A stretch of DNA of 64,000 nucleotides from Methylobacterium sp. AMS5 (GCF_001542815.1 NZ_CP006992.1:2795501-2859500); one strand, 5' to 3'. Positions 18,131 to 31,886 are shown, counted from the stretch's first letter. A program made the numbers and translations. Notes: generated from the sequence alone by a model not told the origin.

Positions 18131-19936
18131 ATGCGGCGTGCCCATACGATGCGATTCGGCAGCGAGTTTGCCGAGGACGGTGTGCGGTTCGCCCTCTGGG
18201 CACCGACCGCCAAGGATGTGACCCTCGTCGTGGATGGGACGGACCACCCGATCCCCGCTGTCGGCGAAGGCTGGCGTCGGACCACACTGCCGGGGGTGAA
18301 GGCCGGCGCGCGCTACGGCTTCCGTATCGACGGCGACCTCGTGGTGCCGGACCCGGCCTCCCGTTTCCAGCCCGAGGACGTTTCGGCGCCTTCCGAGGTG
18401 ATCGACCCCAGCGCCTATGCGTGGTCCGACCAAGAGTGGACGGGGCGGCCCTGGGAAGAGGCGATCGTCTACGAGGTGCATGTCGGCACGGCGACGCCCG
18501 AGGGAACCTATGCCGGGCTGGAGAAGCGCCTCGACGATCTGGTCGATCTCGGCGTCACGGCGATCGAATTGCTGCCGCTCGCCGACTTCAAGGGCACGCG
18601 CAACTGGGGCTATGACGGCGTGCTGCCCTACGCCCCGGACTCGGCCTATGGCCGCCCGGACGACCTCAAGCGCCTGATCGACACCGCCCACGCCAAGGGC
18701 CTGATGGTGCTGATCGATTGCGTCTACAATCACTTCGGCCCGGCCGGAAACTACCTGAACGCCTATGCCAAGACCTTCTTCACCGAGCGTCACCAGACGC
18801 CGTGGGGCGCCGGCATCAATTTCGACGGCAAGGAGTCGGGCCCGGTCGTGCGCGACTACTTTATCGAGAACGCGCTCTACTGGCTGAAGGAGTACCACTT
18901 CGACGGAATCCGCTTCGATGCGGTGCACGCGATCCTCGATGATTCCGAGAAGCACTTCCTGGCCGAACTCGGCGAGACGATCCGCGAGACCTTCCCGGAA
19001 CGGCACATCCATCTGATTCTGGAAAACGAGGCCAATCAGGCCCGCTGGTTGGAGCGCGACGACAACGCTTCGCCCGTGCTTCATAGTGCACAGTGGGCGG
19101 ACGACCTGCACCATTGCTGGCACGTGCTTCTGACCGGCGAGGATGCCGGCTACTATGAGAGCTTCGCCGACAAGCCGGTGGAGCACCTAGCTCGCTGTCT
19201 TTCAGAGGGCTTTGCCTACCAGGGCGAGCCCTTCCCGACCCTCGACAACCATCCGCGCGGCGAGCCTTCGTCGCATCTGCCGCCCTCGGCTTTCGTTACC
19301 TTCCTCCAGAACCATGATCAGGTCGGCAACCGGGCGCTCGGCGAACGCTTGAACCATCTCGCAGACCCCAAAAAGCTGGCGCTTGCCCGCGCCGGGCTGC
19401 TGCTTGCGCCGCAGATCCCGATGCTTTGGATGGGCGAGGAATGGTCGGCCTCCGCTCCCTTCCTGTTCTTCGTGGATTTCGCGCCCGACGAGGAGTTGAA
19501 CAAGGCAGTGCGTGAGGGCCGCCGCCGCGAGTTCAAGAGCTTCGCTGCCTTCGCCGACGACACCTCGGTGATTCCCGATCCGACGGAGGCGCGGACCTTC
19601 GAGGATTCGAAGATCGATTGGGACGAGGCCGAGACCGAGCCGCATCGCGCCATATGGGCCGACACGCGCAACATCCTCCAGATTCGTCGGCAGAGCGTGG
19701 TGCCCCTCACCAAGAGCCGCTACCTCGGGGCTGACGCCAAGATCCCGGCGCCGGGTGTCGTGGATTGTACCTGGCGCTACGCGGACGGCTGGCTGCGCTT
19801 CATCGCGAATGTCGGCGACGCGGAATTCTCGGCGAGCGCCGACGGCGGCCAGGTGATCTGGTCGAGCGGGGCTGTCCGACAGGAGATGCAACTGCCGTCA
19901 TGGACGGGCGTCTTTCTGATCGGTGGCACCAAGTGA
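18131..19936 (+). CDS. treZ: Malto-oligosyltrehalose trehalohydrolase
   Basis: GH13 enzyme that releases trehalose from the maltooligosyl-trehalose made by TreY, in the cytoplasm. It has 601 residues. An N-terminal CBM48-like domain (VRFALWAPTAKDVTLVV) is followed by the TIM barrel. The catalytic regions are IDCVYNHFGP, GIRFDAVHAI (nucleophile Asp), LILENEANQ (acid Glu) and FLQNHDQVGN (third Asp), matching TreZ. The ATG at 18131 is chosen by similarity to the TreZ start (RRAHTMRFG). A GTG at 18113 is possible. The stop overlaps the next gene by 4 bp, so TreZ and MalQ-TreY are translationally coupled. No convincing promoter was found in 17946-18130. Confidence 0.93.
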   Translation: MRRAHTMRFGSEFAEDGVRFALWAPTAKDVTLVVDGTDHPIPAVGEGWRRTTLPGVKAGARYGFRIDGDLVVPDPASRFQPEDVSAPSEVIDPSAYAWSDQEWTGRPWEEAIVYEVHVGTATPEGTYAGLEKRLDDLVDLGVTAIELLPLADFKGTRNWGYDGVLPYAPDSAYGRPDDLKRLIDTAHAKGLMVLIDCVYNHFGPAGNYLNAYAKTFFTERHQTPWGAGINFDGKESGPVVRDYFIENALYWLKEYHFDGIRFDAVHAILDDSEKHFLAELGETIRETFPERHIHLILENEANQARWLERDDNASPVLHSAQWADDLHHCWHVLLTGEDAGYYESFADKPVEHLARCLSEGFAYQGEPFPTLDNHPRGEPSSHLPPSAFVTFLQNHDQVGNRALGERLNHLADPKKLALARAGLLLAPQIPMLWMGEEWSASAPFLFFVDFAPDEELNKAVREGRRREFKSFAAFADDTSVIPDPTEARTFEDSKIDWDEAETEPHRAIWADTRNILQIRRQSVVPLTKSRYLGADAKIPAPGVVDCTWRYADGWLRFIANVGDAEFSASADGGQVIWSSGAVRQEMQLPSWTGVFLIGGTK

Positions 19937-22900
19937 ATCTCTCTGACGTGAGTGCCTCGGACGTGAGTGATCTCGAACGCCTGGCCGACCTCGTCGGCAT
20001 TGCCGACGGCTTCACCGATGCTTTCGGGAAGCGGGTCGATACGCCGCTCGATGTTCGCCGCGGCATGCTCGAAGCCCTCGGATTCAAGGCGGCGGATGAC
20101 GAAGCGATCCGCCGCAGCCTTGCCGCCGTCGAGGCCGTGCGCGCCAACGTGATCCCGCCCCTGCTGGCGGCCGAGGCACGGCGCGGCGTGCGCGTGCCGG
20201 TGCGGATGGGCGTGACCTCCGGCGCCGTCGCGTGGCGGCTGGTGGATGAGCACGACCGCTCCCGTGAGGGACGTGCCACCCTCACCGCATCGGAAGACGG
20301 CGCCGGGTTCGACCTGCCGCCGTTGACGCCGGGCTATCACAGGCTCTCCGTTACGGTTGGGGAACGCCGGGCCCAGGCGTGGATCGTCGCTGCACCGCAG
20401 CGCTGCTGGCGCCCGCGTGCCTATGCCGAGGACGGCGCCCGCGATTGGGGCCTCGCCGCCCAGCTCTACGGCCTGCGCTCGCCGAGCAACCTCGGCATCG
20501 GCACGTATGCGGATGCCGGCCGTGCCGCCCGCGATGCGGCTTTGCGCGGTGCCTCGTTCCTCGGGCTCAGCCCGGCCCACGCCCTGTTCCCCACGGACCG
20601 GGCGAAGATCTCCCCCTATTCGCCGTCCTCGCGCCTCTTCCTTGAAACCCTCTACATCGAACCGGGCGCTCTGCCGGGCTTCGCCGGGAGCCGCGCCGCT
20701 GAGATTTTGGAACGCCACCGCGCCCGCATCGAGACGCTGCGCGACATCTCCCTGGTCGATCATGCCGGCGTCTGGGAAGTTCTCTCGCCCATCCTCGAAG
20801 CCTATTGGGAGGATTCCGAAGCTCAAGCCGGCAAGGATGCCGGTTTCGCCGCGTTTCGCGAGGAAGGCGGCGAGAACCTCATATCGCACGCCACCTTCGA
20901 CGCGCTCTCCGAACTTTTCCGGACCAAGGGCGCGCACTGGCTCGGCGATTGGCCGGAAGAGTATCGCCGTGCCGGTACCGACGCCGTGCGGGCCTTTACC
21001 GAGACGCACGCGGACCGCATTAGCTATCACGTCTTCCTGCAATACCTCGCCGACACCCAGCTCAAGGCCTCCTCCGAGATGGCGCTGGCTGCCGGCATGC
21101 GGCTCGGCCTCTATCGCGATCTGGCGGTCGGCGCGGACCGGGGTGGCTCGGAGATCTGGTCGCATCCTGAGCGCTTCGCCAACGGTGTCTCGATCGGCGC
21201 GCCGCCGGATCTACTCGCCCCCAAGGGCCAGGATTGGGGCCTGCCGGCCTTCGATCCGCTGGAGATGGAGCGCGACGGTCTGAAAGCCTTCCGGGCCCTG
21301 GTGAAAGCGAACATGCGCCATGCCGGCGCGATCCGCATCGACCACGCATTCCAGCTCGCGCGCCTGTTCCTGATCCCGCTCGGACGTTCCGCCCGCGAGG
21401 GTGCGTATGTCGCGATGCCGTTCGAGCCGATGCTGGCCGTGCTGCGGCTGGAGAGCCACCGCGCCAAGTGCCTCGTCATCGCCGAGGATCTCGGCACCGC
21501 GCCGGAGGGCTTCTCCGATGCGCTGATGCAGTCCGGCATCCTCAGCTACCGCATCCTCGCCTTCGAGCGGGAGCAGGGCGGCGCCTTCAAGGCGCCCGAG
21601 GCCTATCCTAAGGATGCGCTGACCGCGATCACCACCCACGACCTGCCGACCTTCGTCGGCTGGTGGCGCGGCGTCGATACCGATACCCGGCAATCGCTGG
21701 GCCTCTACGATGCCGAGCGGGCCGAGGCCGAACGCACCGAGCGCGTCGCCGAGCGCTGGCGCCTGTCGGAGGCGCTGGCAGCTCAGCAACTCCTGCCGAG
21801 CTCCGAGCCGCCGGAACATGCGCCGCTCGAGGCGGCCGCCCGCTACCTCGCCCGCGCGCCGTCGATCCTGACCGCCGTGCAGTACGAAGACGTCGTCGGC
21901 GAGCTGTCGCAGGCCAACGTGCCCGGCTCGACCGAGGGTTATCCGAACTGGCGGCGCAAGCTCGACAGAAACCTCGAAGCCATCGCTGCCCCCGGTGGGC
22001 CGCTCGCCAAGCTCGCCGCCGCCCTGTCGGCGGAGGAGCGGGGACCGCGCTCGGGCGCTGCCCGCCTCGCTTCGGCGCCGCCGCGGGCGACCTATCGCCT
22101 CCAGTTCCACGAAGGCTTCACCTTCGCGGATGCGGAGAAGACGGTCCCTTATCTTCAGAAGCTCGGCATCAGCCATGTCTATGCCTCGCCGCTGCAGCGG
22201 GCACGGCCCGGCTCGACCCACGGCTACGACATCGTCGATCACTCCCAGATCAATCCGGAGATCGGCGGCGAGGAGGGTTTCCGCAGCTTCACCGACGCGC
22301 TCCACGCCCATGGACTGAAGCTGCTCCTCGACATCGTGCCCAATCACATGGGTGTGGGCGGCGCCGACAATCCCTGGTGGCTCTCGGTGCTCGAGTGGGG
22401 AGGGCTCTCGCCCGCGGCCAACGCCTTCGACATCGATTGGGAGCGGCTCGGCGCCAACGGCAAGCTCGTCATCCCTTTCCTCGGCGAGCGTTACGGCGAG
22501 GCTCTGGAGAAGGGCACGCTGGAACTGAAATTCGACGAGGCATCCGGCGCCTTCAGCGTCTGGCACTACGAGCATCAGTTCCCGATCTGCCCGCTGCAAT
22601 ACCCGACGATCCTCAACCGGGCGCTCGCGGCGCTCGGCGAGATCGGGGACGACATGTCGGCGGAGGTTCTCGCGATCACCGAACGCCTGCGGGCCATGGG
22701 TGAGGAGACCAATCTCGAGCGCCGCCGGGCCATGCCGGAGGCCGCCGAGGAACTGAAGCGCCAGCTTGCGGGCACCGTGCGGGCCTCGCCGCAGATCGCC
22801 GCCTCGATCTACCGGGCGCTGCATCTCCTGAACGGCAACCGGGACTATCCCGACAGTTTCGGACCGCTGCATCGGCTGCTCGAACAGCAATCCTACCGGC

Positions 22901-24873
22901 TCGCCCATTGGCGGATCGCGTCGAGCGACATCAACTACCGCCGCTTTTTTGACGTGAACTCGCTGGCTGGCCTGCGCGTCGAGTTGTCGGACGTGTTCGT
23001 TCGCTCGCACGACCTGCTGTTCCGCCTCATCGGCGAGGGCCGAATCGACGGCTTGCGCATCGACCACATCGACGGGCTGGCCGATCCGCTGGGTTACGCC
23101 CGCGCGCTTCAGGCCGCGGTCGGCCCAGGCTTCTACATCGTCGTCGAGAAGATCCTGGAGCCCGGCGAGAAGCTGCGCGACTGGCCGGTCGCCGGCACCA
23201 CCGGCTACGACGTGCTGAATCAGCTCGACGGCATCCTGGTCGATCGGGCGCTGAAGCCGCGCATCGAAAAATTCTATCGGTGGGCCACCGATATGGACAC
23301 GCCCTACGGCTTCCAATTCCGGGCGGCCAAGGCGGAGATTCTGGAGATCAGCTTCGCTTCGGAACTCGAGGTGATGACCGGCGACCTCAAGCAGATCGCC
23401 GATTCCGACCGGCGCACCCGCGACTTCTCCACCAACGCGATCCGTCGGGCGCTGATCGAGATCGTGGCGCGCTTCCCCGTCTATCGCTCCTACCTGCCCG
23501 GCGATCTCGATGAGACCGAGATCGAGGCCGAGGATGTGCGGCTGATCGAGGGCGCCGTGCGCAAGGCCAAGCGCTGGAGCGCCCTGCCGGATCGTTCGGT
23601 GCACGACTTTGCTGCCGATGCCCTGCTCGGCCGGACCGATCTCGGCTCTGCCGGTCACCCGGATCAGCAGGTGGTCCTGCGCTTCCGCCGCCGGTTCCAG
23701 CAGCTCACCGGCCCGGTGATGGCCAAGAGCCTGGAAGACACGTTGTTCTATCGCTTCGTTGAACTGCTCGGCCTCAACGAGGTCGGCGGCGATCCCGGCG
23801 AGTACGGCCTCGACGCGGAGCACTTCCACGCGCTTCAGGCCGCGCGGGCTCGCGACTGGCCGAACGCGATGATCACCACGGCCACCCACGACACCAAGCG
23901 CGGCGAGGATGCCCGCACGCGCCAGCTCGCTCTCTCCGAGCTTCCGGAGGAATGGGCCCGCGCCTGGGACACGTGGCGCCGCGCCTCCGAGCCGCTGATC
24001 AAGCAGGTCGAAGGCGAGCCGGCACCGGACCCGAACGACCAGTGGATGTTCCTCCAGGCGATACTCGGCGCGTGGCCGCTCGAGCTTCTGGACGGTGACG
24101 ACCCGGACGCGATCGAGGACTTCCGCAAACGGCTCGACGCCTATGCCGAGAAGGCTTTGCGCGAGAGCAAGCGCCGGTCGAGCTGGGTCAACGTGGACGA
24201 AGGTTACGAGAGCGCCGTCCACGCGCTCTTCGCGGCCCTGATCGTGCCCGGCTCGGATTGCCTCGATCGGCTCCGGCCGCTCGTGCGTCGTCTCGCGTTC
24301 CTCGGCATGATCGCAGGATTGGGACGCACCGTGCTCAAATGCACCCTTCCCGGAATTCCGGACACGTACCAGGGCACTGAGTTCTGGGACTTCTCCTTCG
24401 TCGATCCCGACAACCGTCGGCCTGTCGACTACACGGAAAGGGCCCGGGCGCTCGAGGCCGGCGGCACGCCGGACGCGCTGATCGGTTCCTGGCCGGATGG
24501 GCGCGTGAAACAGGCGACGTTGGCGCGGTTGCTCGCCGATCGGGCGGCGCGCCCGGCCTTCTACGCCGATGCGGATTACCGTCCGCTCCCGGCGGAAGGG
24601 GCGCGTGCGGATCACGTCATCGCGTTTACCCGCTCGGCCGTCACCTCGGGTGAGGACGATCTGCTAGTCGCCGTGCCGAGGCTCGTCGCACGGATGACGG
24701 CCGAATCGGGTTGGTCCAGCGAAGCCTTCGCCGGAACCGTCCTGCCCGTGCCAGCCGGCAGCCGGTGGGTGGACGTGGTCGGCGGCGGCGAGATTGCGGC
24801 GGAGGGCGACGGGCTCGACCTCGGTCGGCACTTCGCCAAACTGCCCTATCTGGTGTTGCGGCGGGCTGCCTGA
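19933..24873 (+). CDS. malQ-treY: Fused 4-alpha-glucanotransferase and malto-oligosyltrehalose synthase
   Basis: One 1646-residue polypeptide with two enzymes. Residues about 1-700 are MalQ (GH77), which disproportionates maltodextrins. It has AIRIDHAFQL with nucleophile Asp470, VIAEDLGT with acid Glu, and TTHDLPTFVGWW. From about residue 716 (RATYRLQFHEGFTFADAE) it is TreY (GH13), which turns the reducing end of a maltodextrin into a trehalose unit. It has GLRIDHIDGL with Asp1044, YIVVEKIL with Glu, and TATHDTKRGED. Both active sites look intact and the linker is only about 20 residues. The GTG start overlaps the treZ stop by 4 bp. The open frame extends back inside treZ but only as a shadow. 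The fusion channels linear glucan from trimming to trehalose capping. Confidence 0.93.
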   Translation: MNLSDVSASDVSDLERLADLVGIADGFTDAFGKRVDTPLDVRRGMLEALGFKAADDEAIRRSLAAVEAVRANVIPPLLAAEARRGVRVPVRMGVTSGAVAWRLVDEHDRSREGRATLTASEDGAGFDLPPLTPGYHRLSVTVGERRAQAWIVAAPQRCWRPRAYAEDGARDWGLAAQLYGLRSPSNLGIGTYADAGRAARDAALRGASFLGLSPAHALFPTDRAKISPYSPSSRLFLETLYIEPGALPGFAGSRAAEILERHRARIETLRDISLVDHAGVWEVLSPILEAYWEDSEAQAGKDAGFAAFREEGGENLISHATFDALSELFRTKGAHWLGDWPEEYRRAGTDAVRAFTETHADRISYHVFLQYLADTQLKASSEMALAAGMRLGLYRDLAVGADRGGSEIWSHPERFANGVSIGAPPDLLAPKGQDWGLPAFDPLEMERDGLKAFRALVKANMRHAGAIRIDHAFQLARLFLIPLGRSAREGAYVAMPFEPMLAVLRLESHRAKCLVIAEDLGTAPEGFSDALMQSGILSYRILAFEREQGGAFKAPEAYPKDALTAITTHDLPTFVGWWRGVDTDTRQSLGLYDAERAEAERTERVAERWRLSEALAAQQLLPSSEPPEHAPLEAAARYLARAPSILTAVQYEDVVGELSQANVPGSTEGYPNWRRKLDRNLEAIAAPGGPLAKLAAALSAEERGPRSGAARLASAPPRATYRLQFHEGFTFADAEKTVPYLQKLGISHVYASPLQRARPGSTHGYDIVDHSQINPEIGGEEGFRSFTDALHAHGLKLLLDIVPNHMGVGGADNPWWLSVLEWGGLSPAANAFDIDWERLGANGKLVIPFLGERYGEALEKGTLELKFDEASGAFSVWHYEHQFPICPLQYPTILNRALAALGEIGDDMSAEVLAITERLRAMGEETNLERRRAMPEAAEELKRQLAGTVRASPQIAASIYRALHLLNGNRDYPDSFGPLHRLLEQQSYRLAHWRIASSDINYRRFFDVNSLAGLRVELSDVFVRSHDLLFRLIGEGRIDGLRIDHIDGLADPLGYARALQAAVGPGFYIVVEKILEPGEKLRDWPVAGTTGYDVLNQLDGILVDRALKPRIEKFYRWATDMDTPYGFQFRAAKAEILEISFASELEVMTGDLKQIADSDRRTRDFSTNAIRRALIEIVARFPVYRSYLPGDLDETEIEAEDVRLIEGAVRKAKRWSALPDRSVHDFAADALLGRTDLGSAGHPDQQVVLRFRRRFQQLTGPVMAKSLEDTLFYRFVELLGLNEVGGDPGEYGLDAEHFHALQAARARDWPNAMITTATHDTKRGEDARTRQLALSELPEEWARAWDTWRRASEPLIKQVEGEPAPDPNDQWMFLQAILGAWPLELLDGDDPDAIEDFRKRLDAYAEKALRESKRRSSWVNVDEGYESAVHALFAALIVPGSDCLDRLRPLVRRLAFLGMIAGLGRTVLKCTLPGIPDTYQGTEFWDFSFVDPDNRRPVDYTERARALEAGGTPDALIGSWPDGRVKQATLARLLADRAARPAFYADADYRPLPAEGARADHVIAFTRSAVTSGEDDLLVAVPRLVARMTAESGWSSEAFAGTVLPVPAGSRWVDVVGGGEIAAEGDGLDLGRHFAKLPYLVLRRAA

Positions 24874-25011
24874 GGCGGCCCCACGAAACATCGGTTCGCC
24901 GTCCTCTCGGGCGGTGAGCGAGTTTGGTCGTTCGGCGTTTCGTCAATGCTGAACCATGGCCTCGATTCATCACAACGCGCTTGGCGAGAAGCGACAAGAC
25001 GGAGGCGATCC

Positions 25012-28000
25012 ATGAACGCACCGAACACCGCGATGACGCCTGCGACCCGGACCGGCGCGGAGACGGTGGCCCTTCCGGCCGCCTTCGCCCCCCGCGCGGA
25101 GGGCCCGCGCATCTACAACCTGTTCCCGCTCCTCGTCGGGACCGTCTCGGCTTGGGCGGCGGAACTGCCGCGCATCGCCGATCTCGGCTTCAATTGGGTC
25201 TATCTCAACCCGTTCCACCAGACCGGCGGCTCGCGCAGCCTCTATGCGGTGGCCGATCTCGACGCGCTCGACGAGCGGTTTCGCGACGATGACGGCACGT
25301 CCGACGACGAGCAGATCACGCAGTTCTGCCGGGCCGCTGAGTCGCACGGCGTGTCGGTGATGAGCGACCTCGTCATCAATCACACCGCCGACAATGCCCG
25401 CCTGTTCCACGACCGGCCGGACCTGTTCGTGCGCGACGCCGAGGGCAAGCCGGTGAGCCCGGCGGCGATCGATCCCGACGATCCGTCAAAGCGCACGGTC
25501 TGGGGCGATCTGATCGAACTCGACTACCATTCCGAGCACGCTCGGGGTGAGCTGATCCGCATCTTCGACGGCTACGTCGCCCGGCTGCAACGGCTCGGCG
25601 TGCGCGGCTTCCGCTGTGACGCCGCCTACAAGGTCCCTCCGGATGTCTGGCGCGCACTGATCCAGGCCGCCAAGCAGCGCGAAGCCGACACGCTGTTCGC
25701 TGCCGAGACGCTGGGCTGCACCTTCGAGGAGGCGCAGGCAACGGCAGGCGCCGGCTTCGACTACCTGTTCAACTCGTTCGCGTGGTGGAACCTCAAGGCG
25801 CCCTGGGCTCTGGAACAGTACGAGCGGCTGCGGGTGGTCGCGCCCTCCATTGCCTTCCCCGAGAACCACGACATGAGCCGGCTCGCCGCCGACATCTCCG
25901 GCGGGGCGGAAGCGGTCGCCCAGAGGCTGAAGACACGCTACGCGCTCTCCGCCTTCTTTTCGGCCGGCGTGCTGATGCCGATCGGCTACGAGTGGGGGTA
26001 TCGCCGGGCGCTGCACGTGGTCGAGACCACGCCCGGTTCGCGCGAGCACGACACGGGAATCGACATCTCGGCTTACGTGACGGCGATCAACGCGTTGAAA
26101 GCTTCGATTCCGGCTGCCAATGTCGAGGGCGCACAGATGCGGCTCTCGGCGCCGGATGCGACCTTCACCGCCCTGTTCCGAACCGATACCGGCCACCCGG
26201 CTTCGGCGCATTCGGCGACACTCCTCCTGTTCAATCCGGGTGACGCTCCGGCACCGGTCGATGCCGGTCGCCTGATCGAGCGCACCGGCGGCCAACTCGG
26301 CCCCTTCGATGACCGCACGCCCGACGTCGAGCCGATCGCCTTCCACCCGGGTGCCAGCATCGATCTGCTGCCGGGCGAGTTGCGCATCCTCGTGGCCGAG
26401 CGTGCCAAGGTCGCCGCACCGCCGCCCGCGACCGTGCCGCAGGGCAAGGGCCGCGTCGTCATCGAGGCGGTGACGCCGGAGATCGACGGCGGCCGCTCGG
26501 CGGTGAAACGTGTCGTCGGCGAGCAGGTGCGCGTCGAAGCGGACATCTTTTCCGACGGTCACGAGATCATCAACGCGGCGATCCTCTCCCGCGTCGTCGG
26601 CGAAGAGACGTGGCGGCGCGACCCGATGGTGTTCGTGGACAACGACCGCTGGGCCGGTCACTTCCCGCTCGAGCGCAACGCCCGCTACGAGTTCACGATC
26701 GAGGCGTGGCGCGACGGCTTCTCGTCCTGGGTGCGCGACACCCTGAAGAAGCGCGATGCCGGCGTGGATGTGCGGCTGGAGACGATCGAGGGTGTCGAGC
26801 TGATCCAGATTGCCGAGGATCTGGCGAGCGGGGCCGACAAGCAGCGGCTCGACGGGCTGATCCGCTCGCTCGCCGCGGAGCCCGAAGGCTCATCGGTGAT
26901 CCTGGAAAAGATCCTGGCGCCGGAGACGATGTCGCTGGTCCGGCGCAACGCCGAGCGGGTGAACCTCTCGCGTTATCCCGTGAACATCCCCGTCATCGCC
27001 GACCGGCTCGCGGCCCGGTTCTCGGCTTGGTACGAGATCTTCCCGCGCTCGCAATCGGGCGATCCGAACCGCCACGGCACCTTCGCGGACGTAATCCGGC
27101 GCCTGCCCGAGATCCGCGAACTCGGCTTCGACGTGCTCTATTTCACGCCGATCCACCCGATCGGGAAGACCAACCGCAAGGGCAAGAACAACACGCTGAA
27201 GGCGCAGCCCGGCGATGTCGGCTCGGTCTACGCGGTGGGTTCCGAGGAGGGCGGGCACGAAGCCGTGCACCCCGAACTCGGCACGCTGGAGGATTTTCGC
27301 CAGCTCGTCGCCGCCAGCCACGCCCACGGCATGGAGGTCGCGATCGATTTCGCGATCCAGTGCTCGCCCGACCATCCTTGGATCAAGCAGCATCCCGAGT
27401 GGTTCGAGTGGCGGCCCGACGGCACGCTCAAATTCGCCGAGAATCCGCCCAAGAAGTACGAGGACATCTCGAACGTCCACTTCTACGGTGGGGCGCTGCC
27501 CTCGCTCTGGATCGAGCTGCGCGACATCGTCCTCGGCTGGTGCGCTCAAGGTGCTCGCATCTTCCGGGTCGATAACCCGCACACCAAGCCGATCCCGTTC
27601 TGGGAGTGGATGCTGAGCGAAGTGAACGCGCAGTATCCCGACGCGATCTTCCTCGCCGAGGCCTTCACCCGGCCGAAGATGATGAAGAAGCTCGCCAAGG
27701 CGGGCTACCAGCAGAGCTACACCTACTTCACGTGGCGCAACACGAAGCAGGAGTTGACCGAGTACGCGCTGGAACTGGCTGGCGAGATGGGCGAGTACTA
27801 CCGCCCGAATTTCTTCGCCAACACGCCCGACATCAACCCGTACTATCTCCAGACCAGCGGACGCCCCGGCTTTATCGTGCGCGCGACGCTGGCAGCCACG
27901 CTCTCGTCGATCTACGGCATCTACAACGGCTTCGAGCTGTGCGAGGCCGCGCCCTATCCGGGCAAGGAAGAGTATCTCGATTCGGAAAAGTACGAGCTGA

Positions 28001-28386
28001 AGGCGTGGGACTATCACCGCCCCGGCAACATCCGCGACCACATCATCAAGCTCAACCAAGCTCGCCGGGACAATCCGGCGCTGTGGGACTTCCGGAACAT
28101 CCACTTCACCGGTGCCTGGAACGACGACATCATCGCCTATGCGAAGGTGACGCCGGAGCGTGACAACTGCGTGTTCGTGATGGTCAACCTCGACCCGAAG
28201 AACCGGCAGGAATGCACCTACGAGGTGCCGCTGCATTTGCTCGGCCTGCCCGACGACGGGGCAGTCGAGGTCGAGGACCTGCTGCTGGGCTACAAGTTCG
28301 AGCTCTACGGCAAGAACCACCGGATCGCCCTCGATCCCGCCGACCGCTCGGCAATCGTCTGGCGGATTCGCCCTCGGCGCGCCTGA
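25012..28386 (+). CDS. glgE: GlgE-type maltosyltransferase with an extra N-terminal GH13 domain
   Basis: Residues about 478-1124 are GlgE, which adds maltose from alpha-maltose-1-phosphate to alpha-1,4-glucan. They comprise the N-domain, FHPI-like barrel motifs (TPIHPIGKTNRKGKNN), FRVDNPHTKP with nucleophile Asp854, and LAEAFTRPKMM with acid Glu883. Residues 1-475 are a second, complete-looking GH13 barrel: VINHTADNA, GFRCDAAYKVP with Asp203, FAAETLG with Glu232, and AFPENHDMSR with Asp287. GlgE of actinobacteria (about 670-700 residues) lacks this domain. The ATG at 25012 has GGAGG 8 nt upstream. The N-terminal activity is unknown; a glucan-hydrolysing or transferring role is inferred. Confidence 0.9.
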   Translation: MNAPNTAMTPATRTGAETVALPAAFAPRAEGPRIYNLFPLLVGTVSAWAAELPRIADLGFNWVYLNPFHQTGGSRSLYAVADLDALDERFRDDDGTSDDEQITQFCRAAESHGVSVMSDLVINHTADNARLFHDRPDLFVRDAEGKPVSPAAIDPDDPSKRTVWGDLIELDYHSEHARGELIRIFDGYVARLQRLGVRGFRCDAAYKVPPDVWRALIQAAKQREADTLFAAETLGCTFEEAQATAGAGFDYLFNSFAWWNLKAPWALEQYERLRVVAPSIAFPENHDMSRLAADISGGAEAVAQRLKTRYALSAFFSAGVLMPIGYEWGYRRALHVVETTPGSREHDTGIDISAYVTAINALKASIPAANVEGAQMRLSAPDATFTALFRTDTGHPASAHSATLLLFNPGDAPAPVDAGRLIERTGGQLGPFDDRTPDVEPIAFHPGASIDLLPGELRILVAERAKVAAPPPATVPQGKGRVVIEAVTPEIDGGRSAVKRVVGEQVRVEADIFSDGHEIINAAILSRVVGEETWRRDPMVFVDNDRWAGHFPLERNARYEFTIEAWRDGFSSWVRDTLKKRDAGVDVRLETIEGVELIQIAEDLASGADKQRLDGLIRSLAAEPEGSSVILEKILAPETMSLVRRNAERVNLSRYPVNIPVIADRLAARFSAWYEIFPRSQSGDPNRHGTFADVIRRLPEIRELGFDVLYFTPIHPIGKTNRKGKNNTLKAQPGDVGSVYAVGSEEGGHEAVHPELGTLEDFRQLVAASHAHGMEVAIDFAIQCSPDHPWIKQHPEWFEWRPDGTLKFAENPPKKYEDISNVHFYGGALPSLWIELRDIVLGWCAQGARIFRVDNPHTKPIPFWEWMLSEVNAQYPDAIFLAEAFTRPKMMKKLAKAGYQQSYTYFTWRNTKQELTEYALELAGEMGEYYRPNFFANTPDINPYYLQTSGRPGFIVRATLAATLSSIYGIYNGFELCEAAPYPGKEEYLDSEKYELKAWDYHRPGNIRDHIIKLNQARRDNPALWDFRNIHFTGAWNDDIIAYAKVTPERDNCVFVMVNLDPKNRQECTYEVPLHLLGLPDDGAVEVEDLLLGYKFELYGKNHRIALDPADRSAIVWRIRPRRA

Positions 28387-28557
28387 CGACCCGCGCCCCG
28401 CATCGAACCGGCCTCCACTTTCGGTGCGGGGCGCTCTAGATCGAGCGGAATACGGCGTCACCGTCGTGTTCTCGCCAAGAAGCGGGCCGAGGAGGCTCGC
28501 AGCCCGGTGCCACACGGCCCGGTTCCGCTCTCGAAAGTGACGTGAGGCAGCGACGGG

Positions 28558-31824
<3,267 letters not shown>

Positions 31825-31886
31825 CCTGCGCGCTCCCGCGCCCCATCCTGTATCGGCCCGGGAGCGCTTCCGAGAGAGGTGATTGG

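Noticed and set aside
21211..24615. 1134-residue open frame on the minus strand inside malQ-treY
   Set aside because: It is a shadow of the plus-strand gene caused by high GC and biased third positions. It has no domain motifs, while the plus strand carries complete GH77 and GH13 motifs.
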